DNA from: Melioribacter sp.
GTDB lineage: Bacteria > Bacteroidota > Ignavibacteria > Ignavibacteriales > Melioribacteraceae
Assembly: GCA_023250955.1 (NCBI GenBank)
Contig: JAHEZQ010000017.1
Coordinates: 1 to 64,000 of the forward strand
Reading direction: 5' to 3'
DNA: 64,000 nt
The notes beneath the pieces are model-generated. The model was not told where the DNA came from, made no database searches, and saw only the letters and a program-made list of their open reading frames with translations. Shown piece by piece: positions 25,919 through 34,289 of the stretch; position 1 is the first letter of the stretch, and each line of letters opens with the position of its first letter. A program made the position numbers and the translations under genes.

Positions 25919-26617
25919 TTAAAAGATTTTAAGCGGGGCAATATGGATAACCCCATCCTTCATTTCAAAAACTTTATCACCTAGTCCAACTAACTGCGGA
26001 TTGTGCGTTACAATTAAAAAAGTAACTTTCAACTCATCTCTTAGATTTACAAAAAGTTTATGCAAAGCCTCGCTGTTAACGGAATCTAAATTACCGGTTG
26101 GTTCATCGGCAAAAATTATATCGGGATTGTTTGCAAGTGCGCGCGCAACCGCAACTCTCTGCTGTTCGCCACCGCTAAGTTCAGCCGGTTTATGATGAAG
26201 GCGGTCACTCATTCCAACAAGCGCAAGCAATTCTCCAGCAAGCTTTACTGCATTTTGTTTCGGTTCTCCGCTTATCATCAATGGGATCGCAACATTTTCT
26301 GAAGCATCAAACTCCGGAAGTAAATGATGGAACTGAAATACAAATCCTATATGCTTATTTCTAAACTTGGAAAGTTTATCATCCGAGAGAGAAAAAATAT
26401 TTGTCCCTTTTATTTTTACTTCACCTTCGTCAGCATTATCCAATCCGCTTAGAATATGAAGTAGCGTGCTTTTGCCTGCACCGGAAGCTCCCACGATCAC
26501 GCTGATCATTTTACTTTCAACTTGTAGAGAAACACCTTTTAATATTTCCAGCTTGTGTTCGTTCTGCTTGTAAAATGATTTGTGAATGTTCTTCGCTTCA
26601 ATAATAATTTCGTTCAT
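25919..26617 (-). CDS. lolD: ABC transporter ATPase, LolD-like
   Basis: A 232-residue ATPase of the MacB/LolD group. Walker A is GASGAGKST near residue 40, the Q-loop region FVFQFHHLLPEF, the signature LSGGEQQRVAVARAL near 140 and Walker B IIFADEPTGNLDS. The H-loop is VTHNPQL. The sequence FQFHHLLPEF is typical of LolD, which powers release of lipoproteins from the inner membrane to the periplasmic carrier. The two LolC/E-type permeases immediately upstream on the same strand support this. Confidence 0.88.
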   Translation of the reverse strand: MNEIIIEAKNIHKSFYKQNEHKLEILKGVSLQVESKMISVIVGASGAGKSTLLHILSGLDNADEGEVKIKGTNIFSLSDDKLSKFRNKHIGFVFQFHHLLPEFDASENVAIPLMISGEPKQNAVKLAGELLALVGMSDRLHHKPAELSGGEQQRVAVARALANNPDIIFADEPTGNLDSVNSEALHKLFVNLRDELKVTFLIVTHNPQLVGLGDKVFEMKDGVIHIAPLKIF

Positions 26618-26644
26618 AATATATTTTCCGGATAGTATTAAAAA

Positions 26645-26724
26645 CCTCTGCGTACTTTGCGTATTCTCAGCGTCCTCTGCGGTTAAAAAGATTTAACGCA
26701 GAGTGCGCAGAGGAGACGCAGAGA
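26645..26724. repeat. Palindromic GCAGAG-type repeat between permease and ATPase genes
   Basis: Left arm CTCTGCGTACTTTGCG and CGTCCTCTGCGG, right arm CGCAGAGTGCGCAGAGG and GACGCAGAG, centre near GGTTAAAAAGATTTAAC. It is the same family as 1054-1147. It separates the last permease gene from lolD and may form a hairpin in the operon RNA. Confidence 0.65.
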
Positions 26725-26729
26725 AAATC

Positions 26730-27956
26730 TCATTCATATTTTATTGAATCAATAATTTTTGTATTAGCTGCCCTTTTAGCCGGATAGATTGCTGCGATAA
26801 ATGCCATCAGCAAAGCCATCAAACCGATTGCGAAAATATCGCTTAGTCTTATCTCAACCGGCATTGCATTGATAATATACTTTGCCGAATCGAGGGGATA
26901 AAAATTATACTTGATCTGTAAGTAACAGACTACAACACCAAGTATTAAACCGATAACTGTACCGATAACACCTACAAGTAGTCCTTCGAACATAAATATT
27001 TTTCTAATAGATTTTTGATTGATTCCAAACGAGCGCAGAACGCCAATGTCTTTCTTCTTTTCAATTACTGTCATCGTAAGAGAAGCAAAAATGTTAAAGA
27101 CGGCAACTGCAATTATCAAACAGAGAAGAATGTACGCGCCCCATCTTTCAATCATCATTACATTGTAAAGTTCTTTGTGCAGATCGTACCACGTGTTGAT
27201 CGAGAATAATTTTGTATCAATTCTGTTTTGGAGCTTGCTTTTAATTTTATCTGCGTTGTGGAAATCGTTGAGTCGTATTTCGTAGCCGGTGATTTGATCT
27301 TTCAAACCGAAAAGTTTTTGCGCGCCGGCAACTGAAGTAAAGACAGAAGAGCCATCATAATCTTTGTTGTTAGATTCGAATATGCCGGAGACCACAAATC
27401 TTCTTGTCTGCGGAATTGAAAGTGTAGCGATCGTTCTTTCTATATTATAAGCTGATGTAACTGTAATTGTATCGCCAACACGCGAAGAAAGGCGGAGCGC
27501 TAGCGGTAAACCTAAAATAATTTTCTCAAATTGGTTATCATTAAGATCGAAAGAGCCGCTGATAATTTTTGATGCAACTCCCCATGATTTATCTTTCTCA
27601 TCAACTTGAATCCCTTTGAGATTTACAATCTCATAATTTTTTCTGTTCAGCAGTATGGCTTTACCATCAACAAAAGGGGAATAGCTAGTTATTTCTTTTG
27701 TTTGATGTAAAATTCCTTCAACAGAACTGATCTTTGCGAAACCTTTTTCTTCTATCACGGAAATTCTAATATGCGGATCGAAGCTTACCATTATAGAAGT
27801 AACTACAGAACCGAATCCGTTGAAGACTGAAAGAACAATCACTAGTGCGGCAACGCCAATTGTAATTCCGATTGTAGAGAGAAGCGAAATGATAGTAATG
27901 AAATTCATCTTCCTTTTCGCTTTCAAATATCTTTTGGCAATAAAAAATTCTATCAT
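26730..27956 (-). CDS. ABC transporter permease, LolC/LolE-like
   Basis: A 408-residue permease with one N-terminal membrane helix (about 25-50), a large periplasmic domain (50-270) and three C-terminal helices (about 275-400), the MacB/FtsX-LolCE topology. It opens IEFFIAKRYLKAKRKMNFITIISLLSTIGI, as LolC/E proteins do. The start is ATG 27956, one base after the stop of the upstream permease. It forms a heterodimer candidate with the next protein. Confidence 0.87.
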   Translation of the reverse strand: MIEFFIAKRYLKAKRKMNFITIISLLSTIGITIGVAALVIVLSVFNGFGSVVTSIMVSFDPHIRISVIEEKGFAKISSVEGILHQTKEITSYSPFVDGKAILLNRKNYEIVNLKGIQVDEKDKSWGVASKIISGSFDLNDNQFEKIILGLPLALRLSSRVGDTITVTSAYNIERTIATLSIPQTRRFVVSGIFESNNKDYDGSSVFTSVAGAQKLFGLKDQITGYEIRLNDFHNADKIKSKLQNRIDTKLFSINTWYDLHKELYNVMMIERWGAYILLCLIIAVAVFNIFASLTMTVIEKKKDIGVLRSFGINQKSIRKIFMFEGLLVGVIGTVIGLILGVVVCYLQIKYNFYPLDSAKYIINAMPVEIRLSDIFAIGLMALLMAFIAAIYPAKRAANTKIIDSIKYE

Positions 27957-27957
27957 A

Positions 27958-29181
27958 CTATTCAAACCTAATTGCTGATATCGGTTTTATTCTTGATGCA
28001 ATAAATGCCGGTAGTAAAGAAGCCGCTAAAGATATAATTACTGTAACAGCTGTAACAAGTAAATAATTATTTAGCTCGATGGAGATTGGTACTTTGGTAA
28101 TAAAATAAACTTTACCGGGCAGAGAAATAATATCGTAATTCTGTTGCAGAATGCTTAGGACAAATGCTAATACAATTCCAACTATAACTCCAACTGTTGT
28201 AAGAAATGCCGAGTGATATAAAAATGTTTTGATGATCAATTTTCTATTGGCGCCGAGCGAGCGCAAAATTCCGATTGCATTTGTCCGCTCAAGTACGATC
28301 ATCAACAAAGTGCCGACTATGTTAAATACGGCAACAAAAATTATAAGTCCTAAAATTACCGGAATTGGTTTCTTCTGCAATTCTATCCAAGTAAAAATAT
28401 TTTGGTGTAGCTGAAAGACAGTACGAACGTAATAAGGATAACCCAGAGAATCTTGAAGACGATCCGCAACTAAATTTACATTTGTTAAATCCTTCAATTT
28501 TATGTTGTAACCGGAGATTTGATCGCCCATCCCGAAAATATTTTGTGCAACTTTAATATTTACAAAAGCATTCAAGTCATCGTATTCGGTCATACCGCTT
28601 TCGTAAATCCCGGAAACGGTAAATTGTTCAATTCCGGGTGGATTATCTACCGTTGGGATTTGATCTTTCCTTAAACAGAAAATCGTTACAACATCACCTG
28701 CCTTAACAAAAAGTTTTTCTGCGAGAGTTTTACCAAGTATTATTTTTTGTAATTTATTTTCGGATTGTGATAGATCAAAATTGCCGCTCTGCAAAAAATT
28801 ATTTAATTCGGAATTACTAGTTTGTACACCAAGTAGTGTAATTCCTTCTGTGATCTTTTTTGATTTAATGATTGCAAGCTTTGAAGTGAACGGTTCGATT
28901 TTAACGATATCTTGATTAAACTTTTCAAAAATCTGCGGTGCAGTTTCAGAGAACGGTGGAAGGTTTCTATTACCGAAAGAAACAATTTTAATATGTGAAT
29001 TGAATTTGATAATTTTATCAGTAACAACCTTATCAAAACCATCTAAAATTGTTAAAGCAATAATTACAACCGCGACACCAAGTGAAATGCCAATAATTGT
29101 TATACAGGAAATAACCGAGAGAAAGCGGGAATCTTTCTTTGATCTCAAATATCTTTTAGTAAAAAAGAAAGGTAACGACAT
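27958..29181 (-). CDS. ABC transporter permease, LolC/LolE-like
   Basis: A 407-residue permease paralogous to the following gene, with the same topology: helix at about 20-45, periplasmic domain, three helices after residue 275. It begins LPFFFTKRYLRSKKDSRFLSVIS and ends LPAFIASRIKPISAIRFE, the common LolC/E tail. Two different permeases plus one ATPase match the LolCDE arrangement of outer-membrane lipoprotein release. The predicted lipoprotein at 40450 would be a possible client, which is inference. Confidence 0.87.
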   Translation of the reverse strand: MSLPFFFTKRYLRSKKDSRFLSVISCITIIGISLGVAVVIIALTILDGFDKVVTDKIIKFNSHIKIVSFGNRNLPPFSETAPQIFEKFNQDIVKIEPFTSKLAIIKSKKITEGITLLGVQTSNSELNNFLQSGNFDLSQSENKLQKIILGKTLAEKLFVKAGDVVTIFCLRKDQIPTVDNPPGIEQFTVSGIYESGMTEYDDLNAFVNIKVAQNIFGMGDQISGYNIKLKDLTNVNLVADRLQDSLGYPYYVRTVFQLHQNIFTWIELQKKPIPVILGLIIFVAVFNIVGTLLMIVLERTNAIGILRSLGANRKLIIKTFLYHSAFLTTVGVIVGIVLAFVLSILQQNYDIISLPGKVYFITKVPISIELNNYLLVTAVTVIISLAASLLPAFIASRIKPISAIRFE

Positions 29182-29397
29182 TTTTCACATTGTTTTTTGT
29201 AAAGATATAAATAATAAGAGAGAAGGGAAATGAATCATCTTAAATTGACATTTCTAAACTAAAACTATATTTTTGAAGCCCTAAAATGAAAAATTGATTC
29301 ATATTTATTTAGCAAGGTTTGAGCTTCCCGATTATTGAGAATATTGAATTAGAAGCAAATTTTACGTTTTTTGAATACTTGATAAGCAGAATGAAAT

Positions 29398-29472
29398 CGG
29401 GGCGTAGCTCAGCCCGGCTAGAGCGCTTGGTTTGGGACCAAGAAGTCGCAGGTTCGAATCCTGTCGCCCCGA
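29398..29472 (+). tRNA. tRNA-Pro (TGG anticodon)
   Basis: A cloverleaf with acceptor CGGGGCG/CGCCCCG, anticodon stem CTTGG/CCAAG around TTTGGGA giving anticodon TGG, and TTCGAAT in the T loop. Discriminator base is A; CCA is not encoded. First of four clustered tRNAs. Confidence 0.93.
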
Positions 29473-29530
29473 CAATCTGAAGAGTGAATGTGTGTTAATA
29501 GAATTATTAGCACGTTCTTTTTTTATTAAT

Positions 29531-29604
29531 GTGCCCATAGCTCAATTGGATAGAGCAACAGCCTTCTAAGCTGTAGGTTAGTGGTTCGAGTCCACTTGGG
29601 CATA
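29531..29604 (+). tRNA. tRNA-Arg (TCT anticodon)
   Basis: Acceptor GTGCCCA/TGGGCAT, anticodon stem CAGC../..GCTG around CTTCTAA giving TCT, and TTCGAGT in the T loop. Discriminator A, CCA not encoded. Confidence 0.92.
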
Positions 29605-29637
29605 CTCAAGCTTGTTATTTGGAATTTTGAAATTTAT

Positions 29638-29712
29638 GGTGAGCATAGCTCAGTTGGTTAGAGCATCTGGTTGTGGCCCAGAAGGTCGTGGGTTCGATCC
29701 CCATTGCTCACC
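29638..29712 (+). tRNA. tRNA-His (GTG anticodon)
   Basis: Acceptor GTGAGCA/TGCTCAC with the extra G at position -1 opposite C73, anticodon loop TTGTGGC giving GTG, T loop TTCGATC. The encoded G-1 and C73 are the usual identity elements. Confidence 0.92.
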
Positions 29713-29735
29713 CCAAAAGTTTGTGACTAAACATT

Positions 29736-29807
29736 GGCCCCATCGTCTAATGGTTAGGACCTCGCCCTTTCACGGCGGTAATAGGGGTTCGAATCCCCTT
29801 GGGGTCA
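29736..29807 (+). tRNA. tRNA-Glu (TTC anticodon)
   Basis: Acceptor GGCCCCA/TGGGGTC, anticodon stem with CGCC/GGCG around CTTTCAC giving TTC, T loop TTCGAAT. Last of the tRNA cluster. Confidence 0.92.
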
Positions 29808-29917
29808 CAAATTTTTATTTCATTTCTATCACTTCATTTATTTATCAATCAGAATTTAAAATAATCTTGGAATGATTTTTATCATTTTGTAATTTCATTC
29901 CAAAATTAGTACGAGTT

Positions 29918-30721
29918 ATGCCAGAATATATTTTCCGAAATAGAATATCCGATCATGACGAATATAAAACGGATACAAAACTTTATAAAAAGAAATCCCT
30001 TCCCTCACTTTACTTTTTTACAAATATGCTTCGCATACTTCTGTACTCGAACCGACAAGCTAAAAAGGGAATCTATAATGATGAAAATTGGTATGATTCA
30101 TCACTTGATACTTTAAAAAGTTTAGAGCGGACAGGCATTGAATTCCATTTTTCCGGGATGGATAATATTAGAAGAGCAAACGGTCCGGTAGTTTTTGTCG
30201 GGAACCATATGACGACTCTTGAAACCGTAATTTTCCCATCCATCATTCGTCCTATCAAACCTGTTGTTTATGTAATTAAAGAAGAACTTAGCAAGTATCC
30301 TTTGTTTGGTCCTATCGCACTTGCAAGAGATCCAATTTTAGTTGGAAGAGAAAATCCTCGCGAAGATTTAAGGATTGTACTTGAAGAAGGAAGTAAAAGA
30401 CTTAGTGCTGGTAAATCAGTAATTATATTTCCTCAACGGACAAGATCAGCAGGTCTGGACCCTGCATTATTTAATTCACTAGGGAATAAATTAGCAAAGA
30501 GAAATAATGTACCGGTTATTCCAATAGCACTTATTACTGATGCTTGGGGAAATGGAAAACATATTAAAGAAGCCGGTAAGATTGATCCTTCAAAAAAAGT
30601 ATATATTGCATTTGGCCCCCCAATTAAAATTATTGGGAATGGCGCAGAAGAACATAATCAAGTAATTGAATTTATTGCAAATAAATTTAGAGAATGGGGC
30701 AAACCGGAATTAGTAAAGTAA
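29918..30721 (+). CDS. Lysophospholipid acyltransferase family protein (PlsC-like)
   Basis: A 267-residue acyltransferase. Block I is FVGNHMTTLETV, the His-X4-Glu variant of the catalytic HX4D. Block III-like VIIFPQRTRSAG and block IV-like VPVIPIALITDAWGNG follow in normal order. Family members transfer acyl chains to glycerophospholipid intermediates at the inner membrane. The acidic residue of the catalytic pair is Glu rather than Asp, and FPQRTRS replaces FPEGTRS, so it belongs to a divergent subgroup and its acceptor is unclear. Confidence 0.82.
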   Translation: MPEYIFRNRISDHDEYKTDTKLYKKKSLPSLYFFTNMLRILLYSNRQAKKGIYNDENWYDSSLDTLKSLERTGIEFHFSGMDNIRRANGPVVFVGNHMTTLETVIFPSIIRPIKPVVYVIKEELSKYPLFGPIALARDPILVGRENPREDLRIVLEEGSKRLSAGKSVIIFPQRTRSAGLDPALFNSLGNKLAKRNNVPVIPIALITDAWGNGKHIKEAGKIDPSKKVYIAFGPPIKIIGNGAEEHNQVIEFIANKFREWGKPELVK

Positions 30722-30763
30722 TTTCTTCATTCTCTTCAACATTTAAGTTAATCCATTCATTAT

Positions 30764-30802
30764 TTAACAATTCCTTAACACTACCATAATACTGAGTTAA
30801 TA
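30764..30802 (+). promoter_or_regulatory. Pho-box-like array of four 11-bp-spaced half-sites (copy 1)
   Basis: Half-sites are TTAACA at 30764, TTAACA at 30775, ATAATA at 30786 and TTAATA at 30797, at exactly 11-base intervals. Direct TTAACA-type repeats at one helical turn match PhoB/PhoP-type binding sites. It lies 40 bases upstream of the small membrane protein gene at 30843. Confidence 0.75.
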
Positions 30803-30842
30803 CTAATTATTAATATTTGCCGAACAAAAAAACGAGGTAATT

Positions 30843-31034
30843 ATGTTTGGCTTATGGTTTTCAGTAATTGGATTAATATTCGGGGTTCTTTGTTCATTTG
30901 CAGCAAAGGATAAAAATAGAGCTCAGAAAGAATGGTTTATTCTAGGATTTATTTTTTCAATTCTAAGTTTACTTTTATTGCTCTTATTGCCTGAGAATAA
31001 AAACGAATCATTTACTTCTGCTATTCTTGAATAA
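30843..31034 (+). CDS. Small two-helix membrane protein, putative phosphate-starvation regulon member
   Basis: A 63-residue protein with two hydrophobic helices (about 2-20 and 31-51) and a short charged loop AAKDKNRAQKEW between them. I know no family for it. It has a ribosome-binding site (GAGG) and a Pho-box-like array directly upstream that is nearly identical to the one before the porin gene. Position ahead of the porin-pst genes supports a role in phosphate limitation. A small helper of transport or of sensor activity is possible but is inference. Confidence 0.6.
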   Translation: MFGLWFSVIGLIFGVLCSFAAKDKNRAQKEWFILGFIFSILSLLLLLLLPENKNESFTSAILE

Positions 31035-31089
31035 ATCTATAGCGGTCTTATCAATTCCTGCGTTTAATCTCTCCTTTTTCATTTTAAAC

Positions 31090-31128
31090 TTAACAATTCC
31101 TTAACATTGCCATAACATTGAGTTAATA
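31090..31128 (+). promoter_or_regulatory. Pho-box-like array of four 11-bp-spaced half-sites (copy 2)
   Basis: Half-sites are TTAACA at 31090, TTAACA at 31101, ATAACA at 31112 and TTAATA at 31123. Over the array it is almost the same sequence as copy 1. It stands 50 bases before the porin start, with a TATAAG candidate -10 at about 31135. The pst operon follows, so this is very likely the phosphate-responsive operator. Confidence 0.8.
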
Positions 31129-31178
31129 TTCAAAATATAAGTTTGATCATCACAAAAAAATACAAAAGGAATCTTAGT

Positions 31179-32237
31179 ATGAAAAAAATCTACACCATTT
31201 CAGTAATATTGATATTATTTGCCGCAGTTAATTTTGCACAAGAACTAAAAGACAAAGTAAAATTCAGCGGATTGATATACAGTGATTTTTTCTACAACAT
31301 AGATAATGCAGACGCTACCAAAAAAGATATTAATGGTTTCCAGATAAGAAGAATTTATTTCACTACAGATTTTGCCGTAGCAGAAAAATTTGACGCACGT
31401 TTCCGCTTGGAATCAGATCAAAGTGCAAACTCCAATACTCCGGGTGGTAAACTTGGTGTTATGGTAAAGGATGCATACTTAAAATGGAAAGGTCTCTTTA
31501 GTGGTTCTGATATGTTTGTCGGTATTTCTCCTACTCCTGCTTTCGATGTTTCAGAATCTGCCTGGGGATATAGATCGTTAGAAAAAACCATTATGGATCT
31601 TGATGGTATTGTTCCTTCCAGAGATTTTGGTGTGGACTTAAAAGGAAAGTTAGCCGGAGATGGCATTGTTAATTACTGGATAAAATTTGCTAATAATAGC
31701 AGCAATGGTCCAGAATCGGATAAATACAAAAGATATTATGCAATGCTTCACTTTAAATTTGCCGATGGATTTCAAGCAACTGTTTATGGTGATTACGCTT
31801 CGAAGGGAGATAAACTTGATAATTTTGATCAGCAATATAAATCCAATAATCAATTTATAGGATCGGCATTCCTAGGATACAAACAGAAAGAAGATTTTTC
31901 AATTGGTGCCGAAGTCTTTATAAGATCCATCCAAAATAATTTTGCAAAATCGGCAGCATCTGCTCTTCAGAATCAAAATAGTTTTGGTATCTCGCTATGG
32001 GGATGGGCATCTCTGTCTGATGATTTCAAATTAGTCGGTAGATTCGATAATTATGATCCGAACTCTGATCTCGATAGTGACGGCAACTCATTCTTCCTTG
32101 CCGGTCTAGATTACCGTCCGGCAAAAAATGTAAGTGTAATACCAAACTTTGAATACGTAAGCTATCAAGCAAAAGACGCTCAAGGAAATTCTAAATCAGA
32201 TTTAGTTGCAAGAATAACATTTGCATATTCATTTTAA
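31179..32237 (+). CDS. Phosphate-selective porin O/P-like outer-membrane protein
   Basis: A 352-residue protein. A signal peptide covers about residues 1-20 (MKKIYTISVILILFAAVNFAQ). The mature part begins KVKFSGLIYSDFFYNI and has an FQIRRIYFTTDF motif typical of OprP/OprO-like porins, ending in an aromatic strand ITFAYSF. The start is ATG 31179 (AAAAGGAAT upstream); the in-frame TTG at 31143 would spoil the signal peptide. Pho box upstream and pstS downstream support anion or phosphate uptake across the outer membrane. Confidence 0.83.
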   Translation: MKKIYTISVILILFAAVNFAQELKDKVKFSGLIYSDFFYNIDNADATKKDINGFQIRRIYFTTDFAVAEKFDARFRLESDQSANSNTPGGKLGVMVKDAYLKWKGLFSGSDMFVGISPTPAFDVSESAWGYRSLEKTIMDLDGIVPSRDFGVDLKGKLAGDGIVNYWIKFANNSSNGPESDKYKRYYAMLHFKFADGFQATVYGDYASKGDKLDNFDQQYKSNNQFIGSAFLGYKQKEDFSIGAEVFIRSIQNNFAKSAASALQNQNSFGISLWGWASLSDDFKLVGRFDNYDPNSDLDSDGNSFFLAGLDYRPAKNVSVIPNFEYVSYQAKDAQGNSKSDLVARITFAYSF

Positions 32238-32259
32238 TTTTTTAATAAAGGAGAAAACA

Positions 32260-33306
32260 ATGAAGTTAAGAACAATTATTTCAGTAATATTTTTAGCGTT
32301 ATCACTTTCATCAATAGCGAATGCTCAATTACAACTTAACGGTGCAGGCGCAACATTCCCGGCAGTAATTTATTCAAAGTGGTTTGATGAATATAAAAAT
32401 ATGACCGGCGTTCAATTTAATTACCAAGCAATTGGAAGCGGCGGCGGAATTAAACAAGTTACAGAAGGTACAGTAGATTTTGGTGCAACGGACGGACCTA
32501 TGACTGATAAACAATTAGCAGAGGCTAGATCCAAACAAGGGACTGATGTACTCCACATTCCAACGGTAATGGGCGCAGTTGTAGTAAGTTATAATTTATC
32601 TGGTGTAAGCAGTAAATTAAATCTTGATGGAGAAACACTTGCAAATATTTTCTTGGGAAAAGTTACAAAATGGAATGACGGCGCAATTGCAAAACTTAAT
32701 CCTAAGGTTAGTCTTCCTAATCAGGCAATTGTTGTTTCTCATAGATCTGATGGCAGCGGAACAACTTTTATTTTTACGGATTATTTGGCTAAAGTTAGTA
32801 AGGATTGGGAATCAAAGGTTGGAAAGGGAACATCAGTAAACTGGCCGGTTGGATTAGGAGGAAAAGGAAATGACGGCGTTGCCGGGTTAATAAAACAAAC
32901 AGAAGGTTCAATTGGTTATGTTGAGTTAGCTTATGCAGTAAAAAACAAAATTGCTTATGCAAACATGAAAAACAAAGCTGGCAACATTGTTGAGGCAACA
33001 TTTGGATCAGTGAGCGCAGCTGCAGAAGGTGCATCTAAGAATATGCCTTCTGATCTAAGAGTTTCAATTACAAATGCCGACGGAAAAAATTCATATCCTA
33101 TTTCCGGATTTACCTGGTTATTGGTTTATCAGAATATTAAAGACGAAGCGAAAGCTAACTCGTTAGTAAAATTCTTGAAATGGGCAATGAGTAAAGGTCA
33201 ATCATTTGCAACTGATTTGTATTATGCACCGCTTCCAAAAGCTGTAGTTAAAATGTGTGAGAAGAATATTGCAACAATCACTGCAAACGGTAAAAAAATA
33301 AAATAA
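32260..33306 (+). CDS. pstS: Phosphate ABC transporter substrate-binding protein
   Basis: A 348-residue periplasmic phosphate-binding protein. A signal peptide spans about residues 1-22 (ending ANAQ). Phosphate-binding segments are visible: LNGAGATFPAVIYSKW, YQAIGSGGGIKQ, DFGATDGPM and HRSDGSGTTFIFTDYL. The length is usual for the short PstS form. The start is ATG 32260 with AAAGGAG upstream; the longer frame overlaps the porin. It is the first gene of pstSCAB-phoU. Confidence 0.95.
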   Translation: MKLRTIISVIFLALSLSSIANAQLQLNGAGATFPAVIYSKWFDEYKNMTGVQFNYQAIGSGGGIKQVTEGTVDFGATDGPMTDKQLAEARSKQGTDVLHIPTVMGAVVVSYNLSGVSSKLNLDGETLANIFLGKVTKWNDGAIAKLNPKVSLPNQAIVVSHRSDGSGTTFIFTDYLAKVSKDWESKVGKGTSVNWPVGLGGKGNDGVAGLIKQTEGSIGYVELAYAVKNKIAYANMKNKAGNIVEATFGSVSAAAEGASKNMPSDLRVSITNADGKNSYPISGFTWLLVYQNIKDEAKANSLVKFLKWAMSKGQSFATDLYYAPLPKAVVKMCEKNIATITANGKKIK

Positions 33307-33320
33307 TTAATGAGAAACAA

Positions 33321-34289
33321 TTGAGTCAATCCGTATCAAAGAAAGAAAAAAATAATTTTCTAAAAAGATTTTTTCCTTCAAATAATTTTGGTGATTTTAT
33401 TTTTGAAAGACTGACATGGCTTTTTGCCTTGTCGGTCTTTCTACTTGTTATTCTAATGGGTTACGAGATGTATGAAGGATCGAAGATCTCAATCCAAAAA
33501 TTTGGTTTGGATTTTTTAGTTAATTCAGAATGGGATCCTGTTCAGGAAATCTACGGCGCTCTTCCAATAATTTACGGTACAATAGTTTCATCTTTATTAG
33601 CATTAATAATAGCTCTTCCATTCAGTATTGGAGTTGCAGTTTATTTAGCAGAAGTTGCCCCGCCCTGGTTGGAAAAACCACTTTCTTTTTTAGTAGAATT
33701 ACTCGCAGGTATTCCTAGTGTAATTTATGGTCTTTGGGGAATTTTTGTTTTAGTTCCGTGGATAAGAACCGATGTTGAACCTTATCTATCAGATAAATTA
33801 GGATTTCTTCCATTCTTTCGCGGAGCTCCGTATGGTTTTGGTTTATTGGCGGCGGTTTTAATTCTAACAATTATGGTTTTACCTATTATTACCTCCATTA
33901 CTCGTGATGTTTTAAAGTCTGTACCGAGGTCTCAACGTGAAGCTGCATTAGCACTTGGCGCAACAAAATGGCAATCAACAATTATTGTTCTGAAAGATGC
34001 TAAATCCGGAATACTTGGCGCAACTATGCTGGGTTTCGGTAGAGCAATAGGAGAGACGATGGCAGTAACGATGGTGATCGGTAATCGTGCTTTAATTTCT
34101 CCATCTTTATTCGATCCTTCATATACAATGGCAAGTGTAATTGCCAATGAATTTACGGAAGCTACATCGGAAATGTATTTAAGTGCTTTGATTCAATTAG
34201 CATTGGTTCTCTTTGTAATTACAATTTTTGTTAATGCACTTGCTCGGCTTTTAGTTTGGAGTATGGATAGAAAATGGAAAACGGTATGA
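33321..34289 (+). CDS. pstC: Phosphate ABC transporter permease PstC
   Basis: A 322-residue inner-membrane permease with six main hydrophobic helices. The EAA-loop region REAALALGATKWQST is present near residue 210, and VELLAGIPSVIYGLWG near 125 is typical of PstC. The start is TTG 33321, since no ATG lies in frame nearby; the upstream sequence has only a weak GAGAAAC. It ends overlapping pstA. Confidence 0.93.
   Translation: MSQSVSKKEKNNFLKRFFPSNNFGDFIFERLTWLFALSVFLLVILMGYEMYEGSKISIQKFGLDFLVNSEWDPVQEIYGALPIIYGTIVSSLLALIIALPFSIGVAVYLAEVAPPWLEKPLSFLVELLAGIPSVIYGLWGIFVLVPWIRTDVEPYLSDKLGFLPFFRGAPYGFGLLAAVLILTIMVLPIITSITRDVLKSVPRSQREAALALGATKWQSTIIVLKDAKSGILGATMLGFGRAIGETMAVTMVIGNRALISPSLFDPSYTMASVIANEFTEATSEMYLSALIQLALVLFVITIFVNALARLLVWSMDRKWKTV

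Noticed and set aside
30764-31128. CRISPR-like short repeats
   Set aside because: Units are 6 bases at strict 11-base spacing without spacers of equal length, and they lie in promoter positions; they fit an operator, not an array.
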